Below the pieces are notes generated by a model. It was not told the DNA's origin. It searched no databases and saw only the letters and a list, made by a program, of their open reading frames with translations. A stretch of DNA of 64,000 nucleotides from Pseudomonadota bacterium (GTDB lineage: Bacteria; Desulfobacterota; Binatia; Binatales; Binataceae), in assembly GCA_021324755.1 (NCBI GenBank), contig JAJPIL010000021.1, positions 1-64,000 on the forward strand. Reading direction: 5' to 3'. Positions 1-8,983 of this stretch are shown here, in pieces. The translations under genes and the position numbers were made by a program. Numbering within the stretch: position 1 is the stretch's first letter; every line of letters begins with the position of its first letter.

Positions 1-273
1 GTCAGCATGCCCAGCCTCGAGCTGTTCGCCGCCCAAAGCCACGACTACCAGGAAAGCGTGCTGCCCCGCGCCATCACCGCCCGCGTCGCGATCGAAGCCG
101 GCTCCCCTCAGTGCTGGTACCGCCTGGTGGGAAGCTTCGGCGACGTCATCGGCATCTCCCGCTTCGGCGCCTCCGCCCCAGCCCAAGACCTAATACGCTA
201 CTTCAACTTCACCCCGGAACACGTCGCCCAGCGCGCCCTCAACCTCCTCGCCACCCAACCCCAAAGCGCATAA
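1..273 (+). CDS. tkt: Transketolase, C-terminal end (cut by window edge)
   Basis: This is the last ~90 codons of a transketolase, the thiamine diphosphate enzyme that moves two-carbon ketol units in the pentose phosphate pathway. The reading frame is open from base 1, so the start lies outside the window. The visible part matches the family's C-terminal domain: a 'MPSLELFAAQ' stretch, then 'YQESVLP', a 'ARVAIEAGS' segment, 'VIGISRFGASAPA' and a closing 'FNFTPEHV' block. The GISRFGASAP segment is characteristic of this domain. The stop is followed by 53 bases before the next gene on the same strand. Those bases contain a perfect 14-base palindrome (311-324) but no obvious terminator. The family call is secure; nothing can be said about the N-terminal catalytic domains. 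Confidence 0.93.
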   Translation, partial: VSMPSLELFAAQSHDYQESVLPRAITARVAIEAGSPQCWYRLVGSFGDVIGISRFGASAPAQDLIRYFNFTPEHVAQRALNLLATQPQSA

Positions 274-310
274 GTCGCTCATCTTTTTGGTACCTGGCGT
301 GGTACAAGTA

Positions 311-324
311 AAAGGCCGGCCTTT
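311..324. repeat. Perfect 14-bp palindrome before the AsmA-like gene
   Basis: AAAGGCCGGCCTTT is self-complementary and ends two bases before the GTG start at 327. It could be an operator or a small hairpin affecting translation initiation. Its function is unknown. Confidence 0.45.
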
Positions 325-326
325 GC

Positions 327-3300
327 GTGAAAAGCAGTCATAACTCGGACAAAGCCGTGACCCGAAAAATCCTCCTCCGTTTAGGAATCGCGCTGCTCCT
401 AACCACAACCATCGTAGGATTGACTTTAATTGCCGCCTCGCGCTATTTCGCGCCTTATTTTGCCTCTCTTGCCACAGCTTTGATTCGCTCAGCCACAGGA
501 CTTGATGTCTCCTTCCGCAAGATCACCCTGAGGCTCGGCATTCATCCCGCTTTCATTATCGGCGACGGCGAGCTTTTGAACCAAGGTCAAAAAGTTCTAC
601 GCTTCCGTCAACTTACGGTCCTCTATTCATATTCGGCGGTTCTATCGGGCAAGGGTCTACCACTGGAGGCTGTGATCGTCGATCAACCGCGGCTAAGCGT
701 CGACATCGGTGCAACGACGCCCTCATCGAACGAACTTTTATCGACCAACCCCTTCGGCCCTGGTCTAGCCGAGATTCAAAGGCGTCTTGCCGCCCAAGGC
801 AGGAAAGTTTTCGCTTTACTCGGGAAGTTTGCCAATGAAGCGAGTATACAGGACGGGATAATAGTTGCGCCGTCCGGACAACCGCTAGTAACGAATCTCT
901 CGCTTTCGCTCGACCACAGCCGTCGCAGCGATGCCGTCTGGGTGACGCGTTTCGCAATGGCGTTGGCAGCTCAACCGGTCGAAGGTTTGCGGCTGGTCGG
1001 CGATGGAATGCTGGACTTCACAGAGAATGCTCGCGGCTCGTGGGCTCAGCTGCAGCTTAATTTTTGGCGCGGGTCGTCTCGCTTTTCGTTGAAAGACCTG
1101 ACGCTTATTAGCGAACTTCGTGGGAGTGTAAAGCTTGTCTTGAGCGAATCTGGTGACTCCCAGTGCGACTCGACGCTGAAACTTGTGCGCGCTTCTATCG
1201 CTGCGCCGCTCTTGAACGGACCCACTCAGAGCGCAAACTACGTGCTCACGTTCTCGTCGAAGATAAACGAGGATAGCGCCAGGCTCAACCAACTTTTGCT
1301 CAGTTACAACGGCGAGGAGCTTCTTCAGGGCGCGATTGAGGTCACCAACCTAAGGACAAAGACGCCGCGCGTAACTGCTCGTCTTAGGGGCCCGACAATC
1401 GATCTGTCGCAAGTCAAGGACTGGCTATCGCGCCTAAAGCGACATCTCACACCTGTCGATGCGCTTGTAAAGTCGCTTCAGTCCGCGTCGCTCAGCATCG
1501 ATCAGCTAGATTTCAAAGCAGACCTTACGCCAAACGAAAAATTCGCCGACCTCCTCCGCAAAGGGCTAAGGGTCGTGGCTACCGTTCAAAAGGTCAGCTT
1601 TACCCTGCCCCCAGAGTACCGTTTGCCCGACGTCGTCGGGCTGCGCGGCCAGATCCTTTTTGAGCAGGGCAAACTTATTGCGAGAGATGTGGAAGCGCAC
1701 TTCGGACGTTCCACGTTAGACGATGGACTGATAGAAGCGGACTTGGCTTTTGGCGCGAAATGGATACCGTTCATCGTTCGCGCCCGTGCCTTGGTGGACT
1801 TGGAGGAAGCAACCAGCCTGGCACCTGCGCTCGTCCGTAAACGAAGCGAATTGTTTAATCAGTACATGCAAAAAGTCAGCGGCACCGCATTGGCAAAAGC
1901 TCAGCTTAAAGGGCTGCTTAAAAACGGGCGCCAGCTTACGGCAGAAAACTACGTAGTTGAACTCTATCCCAGAAAGGTCGAACTCGACTTGCTTCGCCCA
2001 AAGAGACACCTCCAACTTGTGGAAGGCACGCTTTCGCTGGTTCCTGGACTTTTGACGCTTAAGCGGCTTAAGGTGGCAGATGGCGATGGTTACATCGTGC
2101 TCAACGCAAGCGCCGACCTGGCTGGTCAGAGCCCCGACCTTCGGCGGATCGACGCGCACGCACGCCATTTTCGCGCCGACGACTGGCTCGGATTGTTCGT
2201 CAAGCCAGAAAACGCGGAAGTCAAAGGATTTCTGACCGGGCGAGTCAGCATCGTCGGCTCTCCTGGTCTAGGCAAAAACTATTCAGCCTATGGTTCAATT
2301 ACTTTGAGTCCTTGCCACGTAAAGCTTAAGATCCTTCGCTCGCCCGTCGAAAGCGAGTCTGCGACGCTCAATTTGTACGGAAGTAGCGGGCAGGCTCTGT
2401 TCGAGCGCGTGGAGTACGAGGGCAATCCAGCTGGTCTTAAAATAAGCCTTCCAGATATTACCAAGCCGTTGGTAAACCTCGACATCTTCGTTAGCCGTCT
2501 TGACCTGCGGTCGTTGAAATTCATCCGCTTTCCCGGGCAACCCAAACCACCACCGCCCCATTTTTCGCCCGATACGCTAATCTCGGGCCACGCGGTTATC
2601 GATGTCTTGGCGTTCGATCAATTCACATTCGACAACGTCGAGCTCGACTTCGAACGGCACGGACAGAAATGGAAGGTTTATAACCTCAAAGGTCTCGCCT
2701 ACGGCGGAAACTTCCAACTGGAAGTGAGAGGTCGTTCCGAAGACGACATCCTGAACATAATTCTGCGGCTGAGCCGGATCGATGTTGCCTGGTTGCTGGC
2801 ATCCTTGGGCGAGGGGAGCAAGCCAGTGCTTTCGGGCAGCCTTGACGCAAGCGCCGAATTGGTTGGGGACACCAACGACAATTTTCGAGAGACTGTAAGT
2901 GGCAAAGCGTCGTTCTATGACCGAAACGGCACGGTCTACCGCCTCGTTCTGCTGTCAAGGCTGTTAAGTACGATGAGCGTCAGCGGAGTTTTACGTGGCA
3001 GATTGCCCGACCCATTCGTCGAGGGAATTCCATTCAGGGTGCTCAAAGGTAGCTTTACTATCAAGGACGGTACGATGCACACCGAAAATGTGGTTCTTGA
3101 CGGTCCGGTGATGCGGATGTCGGCGTTCGGAAACGTTTACCTCCCAAGCAACACGCTCGACCTGACCGTCGGTGTTATGCCGTTCAACATGCTCGATAAA
3201 CTTCTTAACATGATCCCGGTGCTGGGGACTGGCGTCGCAAAGCACGACAGTTTATTAGCGTTTTACTTCAACGTCCGGGGACGCGCCGCTGACCCGTCAG

Positions 3301-3410
3301 TGGCACCGGCGCCACTTACTTCCGTAACAAACGTGCTCAAGAAAATTTTAACCTTGCCGGTGAATATTATTAACTCCGAGTTACAACATTCACCACGTGA
3401 CCAAAATTGA
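327..3410 (+). CDS. AsmA-like / YhdP-type envelope protein
   Basis: A 1027-residue protein of the AsmA-like superfamily. These are inner-membrane-anchored, periplasmic beta-rich proteins linked in other bacteria to outer-membrane lipid homeostasis or bulk phospholipid transfer. One N-terminal membrane segment (about residues 15-42) follows a basic stretch. A long repetitive beta-strand region comes next, with many 'G..V..' and 'L..v.a..' strands. The C-terminal block (about residues 860-1005), with 'RLVLLSRLLSTM', 'FTIKDGTMHTENVVLDGP' and 'STGNVYLPS'-like text, is the AsmA_2-type C-terminal domain. The start is a GTG with little Shine-Dalgarno support. The gene overlaps the next one by 14 bases, suggesting co-transcription. 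The superfamily is clear; the exact subfamily is inferred. Confidence 0.82.
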   Translation: MKSSHNSDKAVTRKILLRLGIALLLTTTIVGLTLIAASRYFAPYFASLATALIRSATGLDVSFRKITLRLGIHPAFIIGDGELLNQGQKVLRFRQLTVLYSYSAVLSGKGLPLEAVIVDQPRLSVDIGATTPSSNELLSTNPFGPGLAEIQRRLAAQGRKVFALLGKFANEASIQDGIIVAPSGQPLVTNLSLSLDHSRRSDAVWVTRFAMALAAQPVEGLRLVGDGMLDFTENARGSWAQLQLNFWRGSSRFSLKDLTLISELRGSVKLVLSESGDSQCDSTLKLVRASIAAPLLNGPTQSANYVLTFSSKINEDSARLNQLLLSYNGEELLQGAIEVTNLRTKTPRVTARLRGPTIDLSQVKDWLSRLKRHLTPVDALVKSLQSASLSIDQLDFKADLTPNEKFADLLRKGLRVVATVQKVSFTLPPEYRLPDVVGLRGQILFEQGKLIARDVEAHFGRSTLDDGLIEADLAFGAKWIPFIVRARALVDLEEATSLAPALVRKRSELFNQYMQKVSGTALAKAQLKGLLKNGRQLTAENYVVELYPRKVELDLLRPKRHLQLVEGTLSLVPGLLTLKRLKVADGDGYIVLNASADLAGQSPDLRRIDAHARHFRADDWLGLFVKPENAEVKGFLTGRVSIVGSPGLGKNYSAYGSITLSPCHVKLKILRSPVESESATLNLYGSSGQALFERVEYEGNPAGLKISLPDITKPLVNLDIFVSRLDLRSLKFIRFPGQPKPPPPHFSPDTLISGHAVIDVLAFDQFTFDNVELDFERHGQKWKVYNLKGLAYGGNFQLEVRGRSEDDILNIILRLSRIDVAWLLASLGEGSKPVLSGSLDASAELVGDTNDNFRETVSGKASFYDRNGTVYRLVLLSRLLSTMSVSGVLRGRLPDPFVEGIPFRVLKGSFTIKDGTMHTENVVLDGPVMRMSAFGNVYLPSNTLDLTVGVMPFNMLDKLLNMIPVLGTGVAKHDSLLAFYFNVRGRAADPSVAPAPLTSVTNVLKKILTLPVNIINSELQHSPRDQN

Positions 3411-4194
3411 ACAGGCAAGAAATCCGACTTTTGCGCGCAACTGTATGGCAGCGCTTAGGGCTTCAGAAACTGGAGCCGGCAGACTGACGATAATAATTTT
3501 CGCCCGCGCTCCAGTGCCAGGGAAAGTCAAAACCAGGCTCATTCCAGCGGTTGGCGCGAAGATGGCCTCTGCGCTAGCTCACGCGTTCAATCTAGACGCC
3601 CTAAGAAAGGTGAGCGCGCTGCGCCAGCGATTAGTTGTATGTGGGCTTGGGCGGAAAAGCTACTTTGAAAGGCTGGCTTCCCCTTATGAAGCTTTGATTG
3701 TAGGACAGGCGAGTGGAGATTTGGGTCGGCGAATGGCGAAAGCTTTGGAGCCGTGGTGTCGCGAGGGAGCGATATTGCTCGGTACGGACACGCCTTCCCT
3801 CCCTCCCGACCACCTCAAACGGGCGATCGAGCTCCTTTCGATTGCGCCGGTAGTAATAGGCCCGAGTTTCGACGGCGGCTACTACCTTATCGGAGTTCGG
3901 GGACCGTTACCGGACATTTTCGAAAAGATGGAATGGGGCACTGAGACCGTGCTCGAGAACACGCTTTCGCGTCTTAGGAGCCGGTCCGTTCCTTTCGAGC
4001 TCGCGCCACCCTGGTACGACATAGATACCAAAGATGACCTAGAACGACTTGTGGCAGACCTGCGTCGGCTGGCAAGTTATTCGATTAAATCCGGGGAGAT
4101 ATTATCACTTAACCAAAGTGCGGAAATTTCTGCTTTTTCTCCTAACCCTTGTCCTGCAACCACGGCTGTTTTGCAACGAATGGGGCTTCTTTAG
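3397..4194 (+). CDS. DUF2064 / TIGR04282-type nucleotidyl- or glycosyltransferase-like protein
   Basis: A 265-residue member of the DUF2064 family, which has a GT-A-like fold and is named in TIGRFAMs as 'rSAM/selenodomain-associated transferase 1'. Landmarks are 'FARAPVPGKVKTRL' near residue 31, 'LLGTDTPSLPPDHL' near residue 128 with the Asp typical of the metal/nucleotide site, and 'GPSFDGGYYLIGV' near residue 155. The GTG start at 3397 overlaps the previous gene; an in-frame ATG at 3445 is an alternative and loses only unconserved residues. The C-terminal ~40 residues go beyond the usual family core. The biochemical role is not established. The link with selenium genes elsewhere in this window is suggestive only. 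Confidence 0.85.
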   Translation: MTKIEQARNPTFARNCMAALRASETGAGRLTIIIFARAPVPGKVKTRLIPAVGAKMASALAHAFNLDALRKVSALRQRLVVCGLGRKSYFERLASPYEALIVGQASGDLGRRMAKALEPWCREGAILLGTDTPSLPPDHLKRAIELLSIAPVVIGPSFDGGYYLIGVRGPLPDIFEKMEWGTETVLENTLSRLRSRSVPFELAPPWYDIDTKDDLERLVADLRRLASYSIKSGEILSLNQSAEISAFSPNPCPATTAVLQRMGLL

Positions 4195-4292
4195 CTGGAG
4201 AGTTAGCACAAGGTTTTCGTCCTGCATTGGCCGACAAAACAGGTCTAGCGCATAGCGTTTTCTGTGAGATTCAATTTTGGAGACTGTGTACG

Positions 4293-4685
4293 ATGCCAAC
4301 AAATAAAAGCCAGGCTGTACTTGTACTATCCACCGCTAGCGGCGCGCCCGCTGCAAAGCGGATCGCCCAAACCTTGGTCGAGACAAATCTTGCCGCCTGC
4401 GTTAACGTGATTGGTCCCATTCATTCGATTTATCGCTGGCAAGGCTCTGTCACCACCGACTCCGAGCACTTGCTGTTGATTAAAACGCGAGCTTCTCTAT
4501 ACCCGCTCCTTGAACGCAAACTCAAGGAAATCCATCACTACGAAGTCCCAGAAATAGTTGCAATCAAGTTTTTCGAGGGTTCGCAGGATTATATCCGGTG
4601 GTTGCTGGAAGCAACGTCGTTGCCGAACAAGCCTCTAAGGAAAACCAAACAAGCGGATAAAGCCAAGGCTCGCCGGCAGCCTTGA
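4293..4685 (+). CDS. cutA: CutA family divalent-cation tolerance protein
   Basis: A 130-residue CutA-like protein, normally a very stable cytoplasmic homotrimer with a ferredoxin-like fold, historically tied to copper tolerance. Family hallmarks are 'VLSTASGAPAAKRIAQTLVE' at the N-terminus, 'LAACVNVIGPIHSIYRWQG', 'LLLIKTRASLYPLLERKLKE' and 'HHYEVPEIVAIKFFEGSQDY'. The frame is open upstream to 4149, but the conserved domain begins at the ATG at 4293. That ATG has a GGAG Shine-Dalgarno about ten bases upstream, so the shorter start is used. A basic ~20-residue tail (KTKQADKAKARRQ) follows the domain and is not typical. Confidence 0.92.
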   Translation: MPTNKSQAVLVLSTASGAPAAKRIAQTLVETNLAACVNVIGPIHSIYRWQGSVTTDSEHLLLIKTRASLYPLLERKLKEIHHYEVPEIVAIKFFEGSQDYIRWLLEATSLPNKPLRKTKQADKAKARRQP

Positions 4686-4898
4686 ATCGCGGTCAACAAC
4701 AGGCAGAATTTACATGGACGAAAAGCCGAAAGCCCATATCTCAAAGGTGGTCGGTTGTAAAAAGCTAAGGTCGAGGGCCAAAGGCGTTCGATTCACTCGC
4801 GAATAGCCGAGCGAACAGTCGAAGTAATCGAACACGACTGGTATACTGCGTGACAAAATTTTCAAAAGAGTCGAAGCAAATATCAATTCGCGTTGTCC

Positions 4899-6056
4899 AT
4901 GCAGTCGAAGCTTCAATTTGGCAGTGAGTCTCCAGACGACTCTTGCAAGCTCGAGCCGACCGCTGCGAGGCGGTCGATTTTCCGCCCCGCAATCGAGCAC
5001 TTAAGCCCGTACCTTCCTGGGGAGCAGCCGCGTCAACCAGCCTCGGTAGTAAAGCTCAACACAAACGAAAACCCTTATCCACCCTCGCCACTGGTGCGGC
5101 GCCGGATAGCCGAAGCAATAAAAGGAGGGCAGTTACGTCTATATCCGCCGCCCGGGGCCGACGAATTCGTCGAATGCGCCGCAAAAGTTTACGGTGTGGC
5201 ACGAAAGTCCATTTTGGCCGGAAACGGTTGCGACGAACTCTTATCAATAATTTTCCGGGCAGTATTGGGGCGGGGCGACAGGTTAGCCTACCTAGCGCCG
5301 AGTTATACGCTTTACGACACGCTTGCGGCTATTCAGGAGGCGCAGGTTATTCGAGTTCCCTACGACGCGGATCCAGAGCAAGCGCTTCGTAGACTAGCCG
5401 AGATCCAGGCCGAGCTTACGATAGTATGTAATCCCAACTCACCTACGGGAGCGTTCGTCTCAGTCGATAAGCTTGGCGAGTTGGCTCACCGCCTCGAACC
5501 GAGACTGCTCGTAATCGACGAGGCGTACGTGGATTTTGCGGACGACAACGCTATGCGCCTCCTAGGCCGGTTGGACAATGTTATAGTTTTGCGATCGCTG
5601 TCAAAGTCGTTCTCACTTGCTGGCATGCGCCTTGGATTGGCATTTTCGGCAGCGCCCGTCATCGAAACGTTGTACAAGGTCAAGGATTCCTACAATCTGA
5701 GTCGGGTTGCGATTATGGCAGGAGCTGCGGCTCTGGAAGACATCGACTGGATGAAGCGCAATGTGGAGCGCGTGTGCGCAGAACGGGCTCGCACCGAGAA
5801 TAAACTGAGGCAACTCGGCTTCGAGGTCGCCCCTTCGAAGGCGAACTTCGTTTTCGCACGAATTCCGGGGCACGATCTTAGCTGGCTTGCTCAGGGGCTT
5901 CGTGAAAAAGGCATCTTGGTTCGCCATTTTCCGTCACCCGATTTACGCGACGGGCTTCGTATCTCGATCGGCAGGCCATCGGAGATGACACGGCTGTTTC
6001 GCGCGCTCAAAGAATTGCTTCAACTGCACCACCAGCGAGTGGACGAGCGCGAATGA
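4899..6056 (+). CDS. hisC: Histidinol-phosphate aminotransferase
   Basis: A 385-residue PLP-dependent class I/II aminotransferase converting imidazole acetol-phosphate to histidinol phosphate in histidine synthesis. The N-terminal 'KLNTNENPYPPSP', the 'GNGCDELLSIIFRA' loop, 'VCNPNSPTGAF', 'LLVIDEAYVDF' and the PLP-lysine segment 'LRSLSKSFSLAGMRLG' are all present in order. The C-terminal 'GLRISIGRP' carries the substrate-carboxylate Arg. Two starts are possible, TTG at 4893 and ATG at 4899; the ATG is preferred. It stands alone here, without other his genes. The Phe aminotransferase side-branch of this family cannot be fully excluded. Confidence 0.93.
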   Translation: MQSKLQFGSESPDDSCKLEPTAARRSIFRPAIEHLSPYLPGEQPRQPASVVKLNTNENPYPPSPLVRRRIAEAIKGGQLRLYPPPGADEFVECAAKVYGVARKSILAGNGCDELLSIIFRAVLGRGDRLAYLAPSYTLYDTLAAIQEAQVIRVPYDADPEQALRRLAEIQAELTIVCNPNSPTGAFVSVDKLGELAHRLEPRLLVIDEAYVDFADDNAMRLLGRLDNVIVLRSLSKSFSLAGMRLGLAFSAAPVIETLYKVKDSYNLSRVAIMAGAAALEDIDWMKRNVERVCAERARTENKLRQLGFEVAPSKANFVFARIPGHDLSWLAQGLREKGILVRHFPSPDLRDGLRISIGRPSEMTRLFRALKELLQLHHQRVDERE

Positions 6057-6408
6057 TGATTTTTGTCTAGCCGCCAATCTCTGTACGACATGATAAGCTA
6101 ACTAGACTTTGGTCTTGAATCGAAAGTAAAGGTCTTTGCTAGAGCTTGCCGCGATTTGGGTGCGCAGCAGCAATCTCAAACCCACTGGGAAACGTCAGTG
6201 CGCAGTGGCGAATTAGCCAGGCCTTGCGCGCAACTGAAGGTACGTCAAACTCGCTGGGTTTTCGCACGACTTAGACAACAGTCGCGTGCGCAACCGAAAC
6301 TGTGGCGCAACGGGCGCGACTGAATTTTTTCGTACATTTGGGTCGGGCGGTAAGTTTAAACCAACAAGCGCAATATGATATCTGCGCCTGCGTGTCGAAG
6401 ACATTGCA
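6057..6408. other. Intergenic region hisC-pth
   Basis: These 352 bases hold no convincing gene or RNA. TATGAT at 6374-6379 is a possible -10 element for pth, about 30 bases before its start, but no good -35 pairs with it. Several loose GCGCAAC-type motifs recur between 6225 and 6320 without a regular period. Confidence 0.4.
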
Positions 6409-7065
6409 ATGGGTAAGCTTCATAGACTTTTCTCAAGCTTTCGACCATCGGCTGCTACCGGTTTAAACGATGCTGAGTCGAGCGAGACGACAGAGCTGTG
6501 GCTCGTAGTCGGCTTGGGTAACCCAGGCGAGAGCTTTACGTCGACGCGACATAACCTTGGTTTCATGGTGATTGACCATATGGCGTCGGTGCGCGGTATC
6601 GAGCTTTCGGTTCGCAAGTTAGAAGCGCTTTTAGCGGAAACTAGGTTCGACGCGAGCCATCGAGCTCTTCTCGTCAAGCCGCAGACGTTTTACAACGAGA
6701 CCGGACGAAGCGTCGGAACCTTGATGCGATACTTCAAGGTGCCTTTGGAGCGGATCATCGTCGTTCACGATGACTTGGATCTCGAAGCTGGCCGTTTGCA
6801 GGTTAGACGGGGAGGACATCACGCGGGCAACAGGGGTGTACGCTCATTGATCGAAACCCTTGGAAGCGACGAATTCGTGCGCATCCGCATCGGAATAGGC
6901 CGTCCCGCGCAGGGCCAAGACCCTGTAGACTACGTGTTGGAGCGCATGTCAGAGACGGAGCTTAGCCAGTGGCGCGCCGTAATCGAACGAGCCGGAGCAG
7001 CGGTCGAAAGCGTCATTTTAGAGGGCTTGCAGCAGGCGATGAATCAGTTCAACAGGCGCGACTAA
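6409..7065 (+). CDS. pth: Peptidyl-tRNA hydrolase
   Basis: A 218-residue Pth, which releases tRNA from prematurely dropped peptidyl-tRNAs in the cytoplasm. After a ~27-residue Ser-rich N-terminal extension not typical of the family, the core starts at 'LWLVVGLGNPGESF'. Conserved parts include the catalytic-His segment 'TRHNLGFMVID', the 'KPQTFYNETGRSVG' loop, 'VVHDDLDLEAGRLQVRRGG' and 'HHAGNRGVRSLIETLGSDEF'. The residue normally Met in 'TFMN' is Tyr here, while the neighbouring Asn is kept. Gene placement before tyrS on the same strand suggests a translation-related cluster. The family call is secure. Confidence 0.95.
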   Translation: MGKLHRLFSSFRPSAATGLNDAESSETTELWLVVGLGNPGESFTSTRHNLGFMVIDHMASVRGIELSVRKLEALLAETRFDASHRALLVKPQTFYNETGRSVGTLMRYFKVPLERIIVVHDDLDLEAGRLQVRRGGHHAGNRGVRSLIETLGSDEFVRIRIGIGRPAQGQDPVDYVLERMSETELSQWRAVIERAGAAVESVILEGLQQAMNQFNRRD

Positions 7066-7174
7066 GTTTTCTTAAAGTTTTTATCGGAGGCCGCGAAGCC
7101 CGCTTCGGTAAAATGGCTTCGAAGCGCAGGCTGGGCGAGCGATCGATGCCAAGTTACACTTGGATAGGCTTGCG

Positions 7175-8350
7175 ATGGACATAAATCAACAGGCGAAAGA
7201 GCTTTGCCGCAACGCGGTTGAAGTGATCTCCGAGGCCGAGCTTCTAAAAAAGCTGGCAGCCAACCGACCCTTGCGCGTCAAGCTCGGTATGGACCCCACT
7301 GCGCCAGACTTGCATCTCGGCCACACGATTACACTTAAAAAACTACGCGACTTTCAGCGTCTGGGACACAAAGTAATCTTTTTGGTGGGCGATTTTACCG
7401 CGATGATCGGAGATCCCACGGGACGCTCCGAAACTCGTCCTCCACTTTCGCGGGAACAGATACTGCGGAACGCAGAAACTTACCAGCGACAGGTTTCCAA
7501 AATTCTCGATCCCCAGCACACGGAAATCAGGTTCAATAGCGAATGGCTCTCGAAGCTGGGGATTGGAGATCTGATAAAAATAGCGGCCCGGCTGAGCGTG
7601 GCACGCTTGCTCGAGCGAGATGACTTCGAAAAGCGTCTGGCCGAGCAGAAGCCCCTATTTTTACACGAGCTCCTGTATCCCCTTATCCAGGGCTACGATT
7701 CGGTCGCGCTTCAAGCCGACGTCGAGCTTGGGGGCACCGACCAAAAGTTCAACATGCTTGTGGGGCGCGAGCTTCAGCGCGCGTTCGGCCAGGAGCCCCA
7801 GGTCGTGATCACGATGCCGATACTCGAAGGTCTCGACGGCGTGCGCAAAATGTCGAAGTCGTTCGGCAATTACGTGGGGCTGGTCGAGCCGCCAGAAGAG
7901 ATGTTCGGCAAACTGATGTCGATAAGCGACGCGCTGATGATCCGTTACTACGAATTGCTGACCGATATCAGCGCCGAGGAACTTCAAGCTATTCGCTCCG
8001 GCACGATCCATCCAATGGAGGCCAAAAAAAGATTGGCCGAGATGATAGTTGCGCAGTATCACGGTGCGGAAGCGGCTCAGCGCGCCAAGAAGCACTTCGA
8101 GACAAGGTTCCAACAACGTCGGGTGCCCGATAATGTGCCAGTTTACCGGCTGGATGAACCGTTGTGGATTTGCGAGTTGATCAAACAGCTTGGCTTCACT
8201 CCATCCACAAGCGAAGCTCGCCGCTTAATAGTCCAAAGAGCCGTGAAGGTTGACGGTGAGGTGGTAACCGATGTCAACTATCGATTTGTTCCTGGAAAGC
8301 ATTCGCTCCTCGAGGTAGGCAAACGTAGAATCGCGAAGATCCAAAAATGA
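7175..8350 (+). CDS. tyrS: Tyrosyl-tRNA synthetase
   Basis: A 391-residue class I aminoacyl-tRNA synthetase charging tRNA-Tyr. The HIGH-type motif is 'HLGH' in '[11 protein letters not shown]' (about residue 45), and the KMSKS loop is complete ('[13 protein letters not shown]', about residue 226). '[21 protein letters not shown]' is the tyrosine/tRNA-binding segment. An S4 RNA-binding domain closes the protein ('[19 protein letters not shown]'). The length and motif spacing fit the TyrRZ-like short bacterial form. ATG at 7175 is preferred over the TTG at 7160 because GGATAGG lies just upstream of it. Confidence 0.95.
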   Translation: MDINQQAKELCRNAVEVISEAELLKKLAANRPLRVKLGMDPTAPDLHLGHTITLKKLRDFQRLGHKVIFLVGDFTAMIGDPTGRSETRPPLSREQILRNAETYQRQVSKILDPQHTEIRFNSEWLSKLGIGDLIKIAARLSVARLLERDDFEKRLAEQKPLFLHELLYPLIQGYDSVALQADVELGGTDQKFNMLVGRELQRAFGQEPQVVITMPILEGLDGVRKMSKSFGNYVGLVEPPEEMFGKLMSISDALMIRYYELLTDISAEELQAIRSGTIHPMEAKKRLAEMIVAQYHGAEAAQRAKKHFETRFQQRRVPDNVPVYRLDEPLWICELIKQLGFTPSTSEARRLIVQRAVKVDGEVVTDVNYRFVPGKHSLLEVGKRRIAKIQK

Positions 8351-8571
8351 CGCTCGTTGAGCCCCTATCAGATTAGCCGCGATTAGTAGCCTAATTAAAC
8401 GGAGTCTGGCGGTCTTCCTAGGGAACTGTGCGCTCAGAAAGTAGACTGAGAGCCTGCTTTGGGATGAGCAACACTGTACAGGTGACTTTGCGCTGGCCGC
8501 GCACGATTCACCTGGTCGTGCTCAAGACCGGGCAAATATCGATCAATCTAAAGCGGTGCAGGAAGGGATCT

Positions 8572-8841
8572 TCAGGATTTCTCTTTCTTCCCAGCTTCTT
8601 CAGCCGCGCGACGTAGCTTTTCTATTGCTCTGTTCAAAGTCTTTACGTAGCGCTGCTTAGTCCATTCTTGCTTGGTGCGCATTCGCAGCCAACCCAACTT
8701 GACCGCATCCGGCTTATTGCCGAGCTCGCCGGTAGAAGTTTCGACCACCGCCCGTTCGTCAGGGTCCAGCACCGAGAGTATCTCTTTTTTCAGGCTTTGT
8801 AAAAAACCACCCTTCAAATCCACCTCGATTTTCATCGCCAC
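8572..8841 (-). CDS. Small charged protein of unknown function
   Basis: An 89-residue (GTG start) or 87-residue (ATG at 8837-8835) protein. I do not recognise it. It begins with a beta-like 'MKIEVDL' stretch and 'LKKEILSVLDPDERAVVETS'. A long Lys/Arg/Glu-rich helix ('RYVKTLNRAIEKLRRAAEEA') and a basic tail follow, consistent with a coiled coil or nucleic-acid contact. A GAGACGAGAG stretch lies just before the start. Twelve bases upstream on the same strand ends another open frame (8854-8983) without a normal start codon. Coding status is likely from composition, not from homology. Confidence 0.5.
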   Translation of the reverse strand: MAMKIEVDLKGGFLQSLKKEILSVLDPDERAVVETSTGELGNKPDAVKLGWLRMRTKQEWTKQRYVKTLNRAIEKLRRAAEEAGKKEKS

Positions 8842-8853
8842 TCTCGTCTCGCG

Positions 8854-8983
8854 TCACTTCGAAAGGTCAGCGTTTTTGGACTGCGCGAGCTTCCGTTCGG
8901 AGAGCTCGCGTACGCTCTTTCTCAGCCGCAAATGCGCCCTTGTTCGGGCCTCGGTCTTCTCGTCGAGTAACTGGCCGATACTT
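8854..8983 (-). pseudogene. Open minus-strand frame without a start, possible gene remnant
   Basis: Reading minus, 42 sense codons run from just after a TAA (8984-8986) to a TGA at 8854-8856. The composition looks protein-like: 'GQLLDEKTEARTRAHLRLRK' then 'SVRELSERKLAQSKNADLSK'. No ATG or GTG is available and the only TTG lies 18 codons in. It ends 12 bases before the start of the small gene at 8841, as coupled genes do. It may be the tail of a frameshifted gene or use a rare start (ATC at its second codon); a chance open frame is possible. Confidence 0.25.
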
